A stretch of 64,000 nt of DNA from Furcasterigmium furcatum (lineage: Eukaryota; Ascomycota; Sordariomycetes; Glomerellales; Plectosphaerellaceae), in NCBI GenBank assembly GCA_001599815.1, contig BCIA01000002.1, positions 1,247,831 through 1,311,830 on the forward strand, given 5' to 3'. The notes beneath the pieces are model-generated. The model did no database searches and was not told where the DNA came from. It was given only the letters and a program-made list of their open reading frames with translations. Positions 10,436 through 23,766 of the stretch are shown one piece after another. A program made the position numbers and the translations under genes. The stretch's first letter is position 1. The number at the start of each line of letters is the position of its first letter.

Positions 10436-12444
10436 ACGGACACACGGTGCGGCCGGCATCGACGGAGCGTCGCCAGTGGCGATGTTGAGGGCTTGGGGAA
10501 CATGTATCATATATCCTGACTTGCACCGAATGCTTTACCCCAGTCTCTCTAGTCCACCCGACATGTCACATCTTGTCCTCAAGTCCGTCCGGGTGTGTGG
10601 TATATTCCGTCCAGACAGGTAACCTTTGTTTGTTAGAACTGAGCGGCGGGAGTCGAATTAGCGGCCCGCGCACCTCCTGCGGATATCGATATCCCGCAAT
10701 CGACGACGGCCGATCCCTGCCGGAAGAGAATAGAGAGAGGCATATTTGTCAGGGCCGCCGCGCCTCGGTCACGAGGCGCCGACATTCCCCTGCTGTGGCA
10801 TTGTTGAGGCTATCCGCCCGATCCCCGTGGACGTCTACCCGTGTTCTGGGCTTGATCTAGTCAGGAGAACAGAAGGTCCTCGAGTCGTGTGATTTCCCGG
10901 TGGGTGTACGGAGGGTGCGAGGTGAGTCGACAGCGGCCATCGGCACAGTCCAGCAGGCCGCTGACGTGAACGGTCGAGGAGCATGCGACCAATGACGGGG
11001 GGCGGATTCTGTTCACTCAGCCCTCACGTGTGTGCCCCACATCAGTCCGAACGGTCCGGCAAGTGTCGCGCGCGCGAGTGCCAAAGTCGATTTCACCGCT
11101 GGAAGAAAAGTGGGTGGACACTGACGTTTGCGGGGGAAGACCTGGACGCTTTTGCAGGGGCTGGGATGGCACTGGCGGGCAGCTTCACTTTGCCTTGGCC
11201 CTCCGAAGCCCCCGGCTAGTTTATCGCCGAAGATGGAGACATTTCTTGAGGACCTCGGGTGTCGCGCTGGGCCGACGACGGAGAAGCCAGTGTCGCTCAG
11301 TCAGTCAATGGCCCCGGGCAATGGATGGATGCCGTAATTCGCCTCCGTTCATGGCGTGCCCGAGTCGGACGCCTCTGGATTGGACCAGAGCCCGGCCAAG
11401 TGCAGGGCTGCTAGACCCAACTTTGACTCTATTTACCTCAGGTTAGGGGATCTCATGTCTCGAGGCCCTACACTAATGACGAGCTGGACCACTCCGGAAG
11501 GAGTCGCCTCTCTCGTGCTGCTGCTGAGTTGATTTATCATTCCGCTCCGGCCTTTTCTCCCTCTTCCTCCTCTCGCTGCTTGGCCCTCCTATTCACCGCC
11601 CGCGCCGAGCTTCCTGCACCATCCATCTGCTGTCATTTGTAGTGAGGTAGGGTTGCTCATCGCCCAGTACTAAGACGCCGGAGCTTGGAATCTGCAATAG
11701 TCAGCAACCAACCGACCGACCGACCCCCATACCTGCCTCCTACCTGCACGCACGCTTCCTCCGGGTGCTCCTTCCCGCCTGATCGACCTCCTTAGAAGCT
11801 CTTGCCCAACGCCCAGGACATCGTCGAGCAATTCGGCCCTCGCCCAATTTCTCCCACAAACACCAACCATTCACTCACCACCACCTTCGCATTCCATCGG
11901 CTTCGGCCCCCCGGGGTGTGGCCCGGACACACGCTCTGATCAGATCTGCGCTGTCTCCCAACCGACCTGCGACTTATCCCATTACCCCACCTGATTACCG
12001 ACATCCATCGCCGACCACAAGCAATCCCACCTTCGCCGCCCCAGTGTGTCTCATTCCCTCCGTCTCGCTTGGCTGGACCCTGGTCTTCAGCCCAGTCAGT
12101 CGCCTCGCCTCCCCAAGACCCCAACACCGGTCCGTCCGACCACCAGAACATCGAACCCCGACCTTCACCTTGAACTTACCACTCCCCGATCCTCTCTCGA
12201 GTCGCTTACAAACCCTCATTCGCCCTCCGTCTTCTTTCCTCATTGTCACCTCCCCGATTTTCCACGGTTATCATCTTATCCGCAGTATCCATATCTCGCA
12301 ACACAATGAGCCACTGAGCGCACAGGGCATTCGAGGTCCGTGATCGACGTCATTCGAGACACCGACAGCAATATCTCCAGCGCCCGCTCCACGCCGCCTG
12401 TCATTTGCTTCCAGCACGGTCGTTCCGCGCGCTGCGACGCCAAC
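10436..12444. other. Intergenic region with promoter and leader of the LRR gene
   Basis: No coding sequence recognised. It holds a CCAAT (10989-10993), a CACGTG (11025-11030), an inverted CCAAT (11380-11384), a pyrimidine-rich tract (about 11545-11600) and a long C/T-rich stretch (about 11700-12300) typical of fungal promoters and 5' leaders. Open frames in the C/T-rich part come from low stop-codon content and start at non-ATG codons. Confidence 0.5.
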
Positions 12445-15400
12445 ATGGAGCAGGTTCACGGCGTAGACGTGAGCTGGATGACCCATGGATCTCCCAAAGG
12501 TACGCCATACCCCGGTTGCGCTGCTCTTCCTATACATCGTGGCAATGGCTTGGCTGCGCGCGCATGATATTTGCCCCCTTCCTGTCGCCTCGCCGGCTCC
12601 CCAATTTGGCCGGACTTGAAGCTAACACCAGTCCTATCAGACAAGTCCATGAGAAATCCAACCCGAACCTCCCAGGCAAAGGACAGCCCCCGATCTTCGC
12701 CTTCGCCGCCGGTAGAGCGACCCCATCCGACACCAACGACAAATGGCAAGGCGGAAACGCCCACGAACGGCAACTCCAAGCCGAATGGAAACGAGACCAC
12801 CGCAGCCAAGCCTATTCCCCCGAGACCAGGCGTCAAAAGGAGCGACTCCGGCGACAAACCTGGCCCGAATGGCACTCCTCCTCACCGACGGAACTCATGG
12901 TTCTCCAATATATCCTCCAAGTTCTCGTCGTCTCCGACAGCCGCCACCAATGGAACAACGCCGCAACAAACAGCGCAGGGCACACCGCCCAAGGAAACGA
13001 CACCCCAGCCCCCCAAGCTCTCCCCAAGCCGCAATGCCGTCTTGGTGCACGCAACTAAGCAAGAAGGCGATCAGCCCTATACCCCGGCACCCCCGAGCCG
13101 CGCCCAGTCCAGCTTTCTCGGTGTCTTTCGAAGGTTGTCCTCATCCGGTGGTGCCCTGGGCCCCGGCCAGAAGGGCAACCATGGCTTGGTAGAGAGGAAG
13201 ATTCTCAACGTTGACCGCAACCGCGAACGCTGCGCCATCTCTCAATTACACCAGGCCAAGCTCAGGAGAGTGGCCTTCAGCGTTGATGTCGAAATCGCCC
13301 CACAGCCCAGGTACGCCGATCCGGATGCGCCGGCGAAGCCCCTCGCCGAGAAGACGCAGAAGCGAAAAATGGCCGAGAAGGGCGAGGGGGAGGCGCTGAA
13401 ACATCCTGGGTCTGTTGAAGAGCAGAAGGAAAAGGATGGCGTTGTCAAGGCTACAGGAGAGCCTCTGCCGAAGGAACCAGAGAAGGAGGGGACTGATACC
13501 CCCAAGACCGAGACTTCCAAGGAAGACCTGCCTAAGAGCGCAGCAGACAAGGAGAGGGAGGCCAAAAAGAAGGAGAAGAAGAAAAAGAGCGAAGACGAGC
13601 GCAAGGCCAGGAAGGAAAAGAAACGCAAGCTCGCCGAGGCCAACGGCACCATCCCCATGGAAATCCATGTCGACGACAGCGATTCGGATACCGAGAGTTC
13701 TGCGGTGGGCAGCGGCACGACTGCACCGCCCAAGACGACGTCGGCTCCCACGACAAATCCGGTCAGGATATACAGGCGATGCTGCCAGCTGCGCGAAACG
13801 CCGATATTGAAGAAGATCACGGAACAGCTCATAAACCCCGCCAACAGCCCAGAGACCGGCATTGTCGACAAGCTCGACCTTTCGGGATACTGGCTCCAGC
13901 TCCCAGATCTCGTCACGCTGGGAGATTATTTGGCTGTTGTGCCCGTCCGGGAAGTCATTTTGGAAAACTGTGGCCTCTCTGATGAAGGGCTGCGCGTCAT
14001 CCTGGCCGGCCTACTCGCTGCGAAGAAGCCGGAAGGGCGCCGACGGAAACTGGGCACCCAGCCCGACGGTCTTTGCAAGCAGGGCGGCGTTGTCGAACGC
14101 CTGGTCCTGAAGAACAACAAGCTCGGGGTGGAAGGCTGGAAACATATCTGCCTCTTCACCTACCTCTGCCGCACGTTGAGACATCTCGACCTGTCAATGA
14201 TCGCTCTTCCACGGCCGGCGCCTCCTAAGCAAAATGGACGCAAGTCGCCTCCTCACGCGGAGGAACGGAGCGTCCAGGATCAGTTACTCCTGGCCAATTT
14301 GCTGGCGAAGGCTGTTGGGCAGAGGCTGGCGGGTTCCACGCTGGAGGTGCTCCAGATTGGCGGTATTAACCCCACGTCCGAGGAACTTGGACTCATCATC
14401 GATGGAGTAATCGAGTCTGGGGTGAGGCGGTTGGGCTTGGCACACAACAACATCGACGAGAAGGGATTCGGACATGTTGCGAGGTTCCTCGCCTCGGAGC
14501 ACTGCGAAGGTCTCGACTTGGGCGGAAACGACCTACGCGAGCATGTTGATGTCGTGGCGAAGGCCATCCCCCAGACGTCACCAATGTGGTGTCTGAGTCT
14601 CGCGGAGTGCAATCTGCGGCCAGCTTCGTTGTGCAGGATCTTCCCCAAGCTGGTACAGCTCGAGGGCTTCCGATTCATTGATCTGTCACACAACACCGAC
14701 CTCTGCAGCTCGGAGCCTAGCGCCATTGGCGTTCTGAGGAAGTATGTTTCACCCTGTCTGCAGTCATGTCACCAGACTAACCTCTATCTATAGATACCTC
14801 CCCAAGCTCACTCAGCTCAAACGAGTGCATCTGGCGGATGTTGCAATGTCCTCCGAGCAAGCAATTGCTCTTGCTGAGATTCTTCCCGAGATTCGTGGAC
14901 TGGCTCATATCAGTCTGCTGCAGAACCCGGAACTTGTCAAGCTTGCCGATGCCACAACCGAAGAAGCGCAGGAGGAGGCCTGTGCGCTGTATGCATCTCT
15001 GCTCGCAGCGATACGAGTCTCAAAGACCATCGTCTGCCTCGACATCGACGTGCCCAGCGAGCAGTCGGGCGAGATTGTAAAGGCCATGGCCAAGCAGGTG
15101 GTTGCATACTGTCTGCGAAACCTCCAGAGCATCCCCATCTCGGAGATAAGCTCAGCTGTGCAGGTGCTATCAGATGGGCAGGATCTGGGCAATAGCCAGG
15201 ATCCGCCATACCCTGATGTGCTTGCCCACCTCGTCGGCCATGACGTTCTGGATGAGCACGAGATGGTGTCAGAAAACGACCCGGCGCCCGACGACGATTA
15301 CGTGATCGGAGGAACCGGCGTTGTGAAAGCGTTAACCTGTTGCCTGAAGAACAGGGGAGATGAGTCGAGGAGGCAGTCTGGCGAGTTCATCCGAGAGGTG

Positions 15401-16201
15401 GAGGGTGATCCGGCCACACCTTCTACTCCGACCACGAGAGCCAAGCTGCCACCTGGTAAGGCCAAGGACATGTCGAAACATCTTCTTGCTGGCGCCCGTA
15501 AGATTAGGATTCGCCTTCAGCCAGCCATTTCTAAGGCCAAGGAGGACGCCGACGAGGACGGCGCAAACTTCCGCAAGCTCATGTTCCTCGACAACACTCT
15601 TGAAAACATCATCAAGCGCTTCGAGGATGAGTTCCCGGAGACACGCCAGGCAAGCAAGGAGGAGGAGGCCATCACCCCAGCCCAGGTCATCCAGTTGGGC
15701 ACCTCTGTTTCATCGACAGAACTTGACCCCGAGCAGATCGCCATTCCCTCCGACCCAGAGGACGATCTCGACATTGCCGTTCGCCCAAGCCTCTCGCGCA
15801 GCAACTCGATCATCTCGCACACCTCCCGTGCCCTCGCCGACGAAGAGGGCCGCATGCTCCGTGTCGGCCACAAGTTCCGTTCTGGCATCATCAAGCCGGA
15901 GTCCGACGACCTCCTCAACGGCTTTGATGAATCAAACATCGATCCCAAACACATGGAATCCATGCAGGTTATGTTCGAAGAGCTCAACAACGCCGACCTC
16001 AACGCCAAGCTCCGAGACAAGGGTGTCGTGCGCGTCGTGCTTGAGGACAGGGAAGAACTCCGCCAAGCCCTCAAGAAGGTCGACCCGGAGTATTGGGACC
16101 GCTTCGTCGAGAGCCAGGAAAAGGCGCGCGGGAACGTGCAGGTATCGCAGGCCGGGGCCTCGCCGCCGGCTCCCCGCGACGAGAGCGCCGTGGAGGACTA
16201 G
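12445..16201 (+). CDS. Large leucine-rich-repeat protein (fungal Mhp1-like, tentative)
   Basis: Product 1187 aa. Exons 12445-12499, 12641-14741 and 14794-16201; introns 141 and 52 nt. The start is ATG 12445 (context caacATGG) and exon 1 encodes 18 residues. Layout: a Ser/Pro/Thr-rich disordered N-terminus (about 20-200), a conserved block near the RCAISQLHQAKLRRVAF segment, a very Lys/Glu-rich low-complexity stretch (about 13370-13640), then leucine-rich repeats (about residues 405-780) readable as LDLSGYW, VILENCGL, LVLKNNKLG, LDLSMIAL, LGLAHNNID, LDLGGNDL and DLSHN, and an acidic C-terminal tail with many phosphorylatable Ser. No signal peptide or membrane helix. LRR spacing suggests a protein-binding scaffold in the cytosol. 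Aspergillus proteins of this layout have been labelled 'cell wall biogenesis protein Mhp1' (memory; low certainty). Confidence 0.85.
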
Positions 16202-17049
16202 AAGTCCCGACGGTCCTTCCCGCTGTCTTCGGGCAGCCGGAGCCGGGGTCCGCCGGCGTAGCACCTGATATCCACGCGATGCCAGGGCGGGTTCTACATT
16301 TCTAGCGGGGTGCATGAGACCCTGGCCCCCTCGCCGCTATCATTTTCAGAGTATTCGTACATTTACGCGCGTTGTGGCGTCTTTGTTTTCGGGAGTGGAG
16401 CGTGATGCCGGCGATGCATCTTTCTTTTCTGCCCCCCATTGGGGGTCATCGACGGGCCTGCAAATATCACGGAGTTGTTGGACGGGATGTAGAATGTCCC
16501 AGCGGCTCGCTCAGAGACGTTTCTTGCACGGGGCGATCGCGGCCGCACCTGGCCTGCTGTACGTAGCCGGATCGGCGTAGAACATGATTCTTGGCTTGCC
16601 GGGCAGTATGTGGCCCTGGCATTGTTGTTCGAGGACATTACCTGGCGCACCCTTCACTCGTATCGTGACGTGTGTCGTTGCTGATCTATGCGTGAACGAG
16701 GAGACAGCCTTCTCCATCTTGGTGTCGCAGGGGACCACAGACAGATCATGGACGGTTTTTGGGTAGAATCATTACATGATTATCATTCAGCCGTATCAGC
16801 GGGTATAAAATGCTCTCTGCAGGGTACCCCCTCTGTTCCTTCTATCGTCGTCCAAGCATGCGTCTGCAATACACCCGAACCTCAGGAGGTAGTCTCAACG
16901 CCGCGCCATCCCATGATCCTTAGATGTCATGGTCCCTCCCCATACCGATCCATCCATACACCGTCCAAGAGCGAAAACACCCAACGCCGGCCAGCTAGTA
17001 GAAAAAAATGTACAAAGAATCCGAATATCAAATACCTACAGCGAAAGGC
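16202..17049. other. Convergent 3' intergenic region
   Basis: Lies between the stops of the LRR gene (+) and the DUF6536 gene (-). No gene seen. An isolated TATAAAAT at about 16804-16811 is followed only by very short frames. Confidence 0.5.
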
Positions 17050-19181
17050 CTACGCGTACTCCTTGCCCGGGTGGAGCATCTCCGTCCCCATGGTCGAGAA
17101 GCCGGCCACGCCGGGCTCGAAGCCCCTCGCCTCGCGGATGACGCCCCAGCTCAGCAGGCCCTGCGCCGCGTCCCGGTCTGACGCAAGGCGGTGGCTCCGC
17201 GCCGAGATGACGGCGGAGCACGAGCCGCCCTTGAGGACGAGGGGGTTTCCGGCCGGAGAGCCGTCTTCGAGGGTCGTTGCTCTGGCGTCTGCCTTGCGCA
17301 GGGAGAGGAGCAGGGTGAGGGCCAGGATGACGAGGAGGATGCCCGCGACGACGAGGAGGCTGATGGTGTCGAGAAGAATGGCGAGTTGCTCCCGGTTGTC
17401 CGGGGTAATAATTACGAGGGGGCGGAAGGAGAAGGCGACGAAGAGGGAGAGTGGCATGAAAATGGCGAAGAGGAGCCAGGAGAGCGGTCGCGGAAGGGTG
17501 AGGTACAGGGAGGTGATTTGATACCCCTTGGGCTCTGGGAAAGAGACGCGCAGTGGATAGGAGGCGCCTGGGTTGGCGTAGCGAGAGAGCTCGTGGGAGA
17601 GGGAGTACGTCGTCAAGAGACCGTTGGTGGCAAGGCAGAGGATAGCGATGAGAAGTTGTGGCAGGGCGGCAAGGAAGATGGGGGCGGCGTGGTTAGAGGT
17701 GAAGCCGAGTTGGAGGAGTTGGGCGTCGTTTAGGGTAGTCGAGAAAGAGTCGAAAGGGCTGGTTAAGGGCACGCGTCTGGCGAGTGCGTTGGCGAGAAGA
17801 AATCCAGTCGGGGCGGCGGGCAGAACCCAGGATACCACCCAGGTTACCCAACGCACCCGGCTGGGCGTCTGGAACCAGGAATGACCTTGAGGTGTGTATA
17901 CCTTGGACTCGCCTGTAGCGTAAGTGCCCTTGATAGCCTCGGCTTTGGCCATGAGGCACGCGCCGCGGGTGGTGTGATCGGGCTTGAGAAGAAACGAAGC
18001 AATGGCGTCGCCGAGGGTGACAAGAGGGTTGAATCCCCTCAGTCCAAATAGGCTTCCGATGCAGACGAGGCCAATGAAGCTGAGGAGGATGGCAACTCCG
18101 AGGCTGATATCGTAAGAGTCGACGGCGCACGAAAAGGAGCCATTCTGAGCAGCTGGAAGCTGCCTCGTGAAGAGTACCGAGTTGTAGATCACCTGAACGG
18201 ACACAGCCGCGGTGAGAAGCAAACAAGCCAAGATGGCCCGGGTGATGGTGATAGCCTTCAGGTTCCTGAGAGAAGGCACCCCGATGTCGAGCCACTTCCT
18301 CGCATCATGCGCCATGTCGACCTCGACTCTCGTGGGACTCGTCAGAACCTGGAAGGCGTAGTTGGCGGCGAAGAGGAGGGATGTGCTGACGATGCTGGTG
18401 GCGACATGAATACCGAAGCTGATCATTTGGGATTCCGAGCAAGAGCCCTCGAATATCCGAGTCTCACCGTTCCTCTCGGTGGCGATGGCAACAACGAACG
18501 CCAAAACCGTGGCCAGCACCACGATTCCGGCCAAAACGCAGTTGACGACGATGCCTCCCCTCCATCCCTTGAGCAGCTTCTGCATGTCCATTTTCTCCTC
18601 GGCCTCCCCGTCTGGCAGCATCTGCTGGGTGTCATCTTGCGAACCGCCCGTCTGTGGCCTCTCGTGCCCCGAATTTGTGTCCGAGAATTCGCCAGGCCCG
18701 AACCGACTTCGGAGTTCGTTGGCGATCTGTTCAGGGTCGGGGTTGTTCTTCAGTTCTCGCTTGCGGGCGATGGACTCTGGCGTCTCGCCACGGAGGTAAT
18801 TAATGATGTAGTCTGGGACGATATCGAGCAGCGAGGCAGAAGAGTTGCGCTTGCCGGGCTGCCATGTTGCTCGCCGGGGATAGCTCGAAGTAAGCGGCCG
18901 TATAGATGATGTTTCGGACTCGACGTCGCTTGTTTCTGTGATGACGAGGTTTTGTAGGAACGGCCAATGCACAGTCTGCCTGTGGCTTGTCCCAAGGCGG
19001 CTCGTCGCTTTCCCGCTTGATGAGCGTCGGCTGCGGAGATGTGAGTGTAAGTCGAGTTAGACAACAAGGACGTCACGAACCTCGGAGGGGCGGCGGCGGT
19101 CTTTTCATTCTCCCCTCGCCTGTCCCAGATATACCTCTCACTGAAGCGAGCGCTCTCGCGGGGTGGTGTAACTTCCTCCAT
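17050..19181 (-). CDS. DUF6536 multi-pass membrane protein
   Basis: Fungal integral membrane protein of unknown function, 693 aa. Exon 1 is 19181-19081 (33 codons and 2 nt); the 50-nt intron 19031-19080 has a weak donor (gttcgt) but a perfect ccgcag acceptor; exon 2 is 19030-17050. The start at 19181 is the only ATG giving a continuous protein. The N-terminal ~185 residues are cytosolic and Ser/acidic. DUF6536 follows (about 189-345): GWRGGIVVN helix, FEGSCS, a second helix, then the diagnostic SPTRVEVDMAH and WLDIGVPSLRNL and a third helix ending YNSVLF. About five more hydrophobic helices follow, to roughly residue 620, then a short cytosolic tail. Loops facing out contain Asn-linked glycosylation sequons. 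A Lys/Glu-rich helix (RKRELKNN) sits before the domain. Confidence 0.85.
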
Positions 19182-22100
19182 GACCGTTCAGGCCGTCGAT
19201 TCTTAGTACCGCTCAAGTTGGGGATGCATTCGTGTCGAAGAAGTGATAACCAGGACCTGTTAAGCCCCGACTGATGATCTTTGGAGGGGTAGAGTTGCGA
19301 TGCCCGTTGTGGAATGCAGATTACGACAGGAGGTCGACGAGACTCTCTTTGATTCAGATCACAGACATGACGATGACAAGCCGAGCAAAAGGATGAGAAG
19401 AGCCTTGGAAGCTACGATGCTGGGGGGTCGCAGATCAGTCTTGTATGGCTGTACAGGCTGTCACACGCTGGCAGGGCTACTGCCGGGTGTGGTGACCCCT
19501 CGCCCCCTCCCATAAAGGAGCGGACATTGGGTGGCCCACGTAGATCATGTAGATGAGGTTTGGACGGCCTTGGCTGAGATACTCGCAGGCTGTGGTGTAG
19601 GACGTGCGCAGGGGCAGGCCTCGTTGACAGGGGGGTAAAGGCCAGAACAGTAATGGCATTGGCCAGGCTTGCAAGGATATGGCTCCGGGCGAAGGCGTAC
19701 GAGAACGGATGGCGTTGAGGATCGTGAGCGAGCCACTGACTTCAGACGAAAATACTGGGCGTCAGAGTCTCAGCCCCAAAAATGGGTTCATCTTTGGATG
19801 AAAGGGGCTGGCGAGTGAGCATCGAGCCTCCCGCTGACAAGACCGGGAGGTCGAGCTGGGAAGACCATGATTCCCCCTCCTACCACGAACTATCGGTGCG
19901 ACCGCATGGAAGTGGGCTGGCTGGCTGTATGGACATACAGGAAAAAGGAAATGTCAGCGGCCAGGATGGCAGAGAAGCATCGCGGTGTTTCAGACAAAAG
20001 GACGGCGTCGTCAAGCCGGGACTGGCACTGCGAATCGCGGCTCAGCCAGGGCCCGAGCGGAGACTTTTGGTGAATCCATGCGCTACGCCCAACGGCCGGG
20101 CAGGGATACAGCGTTGTGTGCATTAATGCCGGGCCAAGTCGATCTCTCCCGTGGGCTAGTCAGTCGTGGAAGGGTCTCTAGTCTTTCGTCCCCGAGTGGT
20201 GACACGATCCCGCTGTCCGAGGACTGGAAGCCCTGACGACAGGCCAGGTGAATCGAAGAATTGATCGGAATGACAGCACAGCAGCCGTGGACGTGCTGGC
20301 GTTGAGGACTGGGACTTTGACGTCCCCGTGCAACGGCGCACCCGAGTTATTCCTTCCAGATCTCAGGGGCAAGCAACGTACGAGGAGGGCATGTAGCATG
20401 ATCGCCGTCGCCTCAGGGTCGCAGAGGGGCGTTGTTCATGCCGTCGGGAAGAAATGAGGAGGGATGATGGTGGTGCGGTTGTTGCTTCTTGGCCGCCATA
20501 CATACTCGCACATGGACAAAAGGAGTTCCGGTGGTGAAATGACTGGGTTGCGCCGGGATCATCGAAGTTCATGCGTCCAAAGATGGTGGAGGAGTGCGAC
20601 GACGCCCGACTTTCTGGGTGGAGTGGGGGTGTTTCAAGATTCCAAAGGGAAGACCTCGAAGGAAGACCCAAGGACGACTGGTCGAGCGGTTGGCGAGGTT
20701 AGTCCAAGAATATAATAAGATGGTCCATCCTGGTGGGAGCTTTGTGGCCATTCAAGCATCGTGGGTGATTATTGCAACTTCGCGGGTGATGGGCGAAACG
20801 AAACGATGCCGAGCCTGATGCATTCTTCGAGATGCTCGGTATCGTCAGAGATGCGTCTGGATCTGGTGCTGCGTCTCCAAGCCGAAGCCCGGCTTTCGGG
20901 GATCTGCCATGCCTGTCTGCCAGCCGTCGCTGCCGTCACCCGGGACTTCTCTGTCTGGTTTCTTGACCTCCTGAAGTTGCCGTCCATCTTCGGTTCGGCT
21001 TTCACGGGATTGGGGCAGCTCGAAAGCGAAGTTGCGAGTGCGCCTCCGAACCGAACCGACCAGCCGATCCTGCCAAGACCCCCAGCGGCCCAAGGTTTGC
21101 GATGTGCAGGGATCGACGTCCGGGGAAGCTTGTGGCTGGTGTTGCAACAGACCGCGAGTGTCCTGCTCCGTCATCGTGGTAGGTACGTATTATCAATTGA
21201 TCGCGTGAGCATTTCAGCTGAAGCCTGGAGTTGTAATAACGGGGACGGAGTTGACTAAGTCAGGCTGATGAAGCATTGGAAAGAGGTGACAAAAGCCACA
21301 GGGAGGAGGAGCAACGTCCACTTGCGGTAAGGCCTGTAACGAGGGAGGAGCTCCGCAGGCAGGCACCAGGCACGCCGGATGACCGATGACACCAGCCACA
21401 CATCACGCGGAGCTCCACAGTGACGTATGGAAGTACTGTTGGCGAGGCGCCCGCTCACTGTGTAAGGCTTCGAATCGCAAAGTTCGCTTGCTTGAGCTTC
21501 CATCCCCTAAGTCCGGTGGTGACTTCCTCAGCAAGTGACAGAAAGGTCTGCACCGGGAAAATTCGAAATGCATCTTCCACGTATCCAGAACTCACCGCCT
21601 CGGTCTCGAACCCTCCGCATCCAGCTGAAGAAAGGGGGACAGCACCCAAAGAGTGTCCAGAACAGAGCCAGTGGTGCCATTCAGCACAGCCACAGGTCCC
21701 GAATCGCATGGTAAAGCCCCGCCGCGAATGACAATACCCCGCGCGTCATTGGCTCCTGCATGGCGCTGATGGCCGCCGCCCTCCTCCCCCCACCAGCCGC
21801 AGAAGGCAGGCGCGAACCGTACGGTTTGGCTGCCTTTTGACGCCATTTCCGCATGTTGTGGTAGGCTCCATTCATGTCTCCCCAACGAGTCACACGCTCC
21901 AGCTCGATCTTAATCCCTACCTTTGGGCTCGCAGGTACCTGGGCTGGAACCTTCGTTGCTGCTGGGCTCCTTTCATAAAGGCTTCGTTTCCCCCTAAACA
22001 CCCGTTTCGTTTCCTCCTTTCCATCCCCTCCTACAAATCAACACCCCCTGCTTTCAGTTCGTCTGGTTCGACTTATACCACCCACGACCGCCAAAGATAC

Positions 22101-22211
22101 AGACACAGATAAGAATACAAGACAACTCAACTCGACTTCCTCCGCACACTTGCAACAGTCTCCCTGAGGACACATTTCGAGTTCGCCCCTTACACCAAAA
22201 CCAAAACCAAG
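19182..22211. other. Gene-free 3-kb region
   Basis: Upstream region of both flanking genes. Frames up to 165 codons exist but lack domain signals, have poor codon bias, and overlap on several frames. The last 350 bp (about 21860-22211) become C/T- and A/C-rich as expected for the promoter and leader of the small gene at 22212. I see no RNA gene or transposon relic. Confidence 0.5.
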
Positions 22212-22448
22212 ATGGCTCCCACATACACAATGTCTGCGCACCTGTGCAAGCAGATCTACTCCTCCTGGCGCCAGACCCGTGCCACCACACCAGACTCGAC
22301 CTCGCCGTCGTCCGCCTACTTCAGCCGCGCCTCTTCCCCCGAGAAGCGCAGCATGGACGTCGACCGCCCCCAGTCCCTCTCCTCCCGCCGCTCCTCCTCG
22401 AGTAGCACCACGAGCACGAAGCCCAACTGGTCAGAAAGCAGCAAATGA
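22212..22448 (+). CDS. Small Ser-rich protein, 78 aa, unknown function
   Basis: ATG 22212 is in a strong fungal context (accaagATGG) directly after an A/C-rich leader. The N-terminal third (MAPTYTMSAHLCKQIYSSWR) looks folded or amphipathic; the rest is Ser/Thr/Pro-rich with an S-S-A-Y-F-S-R-A-S-S-P motif, MDVDRP, and a run SSRRSSSSSTTS resembling a kinase-target tail. No signal peptide or membrane segment. Codon use is strongly C-ending, unlike the flanking noncoding DNA, which supports a real gene. I do not recognise a named family. The ORF is short, so the call is moderate. Confidence 0.6.
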   Translation: MAPTYTMSAHLCKQIYSSWRQTRATTPDSTSPSSAYFSRASSPEKRSMDVDRPQSLSSRRSSSSSTTSTKPNWSESSK

Positions 22449-23766
22449 GCTCCTCCCTCGCAACGCGCGAGACGAAGATCCTCACGACACGAATTCTCTT
22501 TCCTTCATCATGTAATCGGGCATCATCACCACGGCATGGAGTTCACTACGGCGTTCACACGGGGCCACTGAGAGCCATGGCATGGGCCTGCGCTTCACTG
22601 GCGGGGACGGAACCTTGGATTTTTTCGCTTTTTGGGAACGACAACCACACATCATAGCAACTCCACAAGTCCCGTTGCTTGCTGCTTTTTTTTCTCCTTC
22701 CTCAGCGCTCGGGAATTGCAGTTGGGCATTATTAATCGCACCACGGACGAGGCGTTGCATCGCGCCATCGGGTCGGGTATGGCACAATATGGAGCCGCTC
22801 TCCCGCCTGCCCCCATCCCGTCCCGATCGATGAAACTCCGTCACAGTTTGATTTCAGGGGCACCAGGGGCTCAAGCGGGAGGAATAGGATAGATACCCGA
22901 ATACCAACGCAGTCATTCTCACTTTCTCTGTCCTCGACGGAGCTCACCCTCGAGCTCTCGTGCATAGGCACTGCTTCTCCTGCTTCAGCGGGAGCCCCGC
23001 CCTCCCCCGAGAGGGCCGGCAAGGTTCGCCGCGACGCCGGGTCTACACTGTCCGGCCGGCTCCACTACAATGAAGATCAGTTGGACTTCCTGCCCAAATG
23101 ACGTGCGATGGTGCTACTCGCCAATTGCCACTCCTGCGTGACCAGAAATAGCAGACAACGGCACTTTCAGCCACTTGGAGAGGTGCGTGGGCCCAGTGTA
23201 AGAAAAAGCCACAGCTTCAAGCACTGGTCGACGACAGCAACATCACAGAATTAATACTCCCAGGTCATCGTGAACATCATGTTGCCGGGTAGTACTTCGC
23301 TAACGAGCGACTGCCCCTCTGCCTTAGTTGGTAATCCCTCCTCACACCGAGGTGAATCTCATCTCACCACGCGGCCATGATGAGACGAGACCTCCATCAG
23401 CCCCTATTCGCCCCTTTTTCATCTACATCACCAGCTCAGTGTTGTCACATCCTCCGCCACTCTTCGTTGAAGATCTCTCCCTCCCGTGGTTTTCCGCAAA
23501 TATCCCCCTGATGTGTCGCTAGCCATGCTCTGTCGCTATCATCGAGTAATTAACTCGCCGTGCCGCTAAGAAACAACGCAGAAAAAGAAAGACAGCCCCG
23601 AGCAACGGGCAGGAAAAGCAGAAAGGGCCGGGAAGCCGGCGACAGCAACAGCAAAAGCAGACGCAACGCCTCCCCTATTTTGTTTTTCTCGTTTCTATAA
23701 TCCGTTCCCACCCGCTCTATCCGGTCGGTCGTAAGCACGTCAGACGAGTGTCTGCGTGAGGGTTCA
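22449..23766. other. Convergent 3' intergenic region
   Basis: No gene seen. It holds the 3' ends of the small Ser-rich gene and of the decarboxylase gene. Frames of up to 96 codons are noise. Confidence 0.5.

Noticed and set aside
13242..13916. Minus-strand Ser/Phe-rich frame resembling membrane protein
   Set aside because: Mirror of the Lys/Glu-rich AAG/GAG tract of the LRR gene.
16800..16880. TATAAAAT followed by ATG
   Set aside because: Only a very short frame follows, and it lies in a convergent 3' region.
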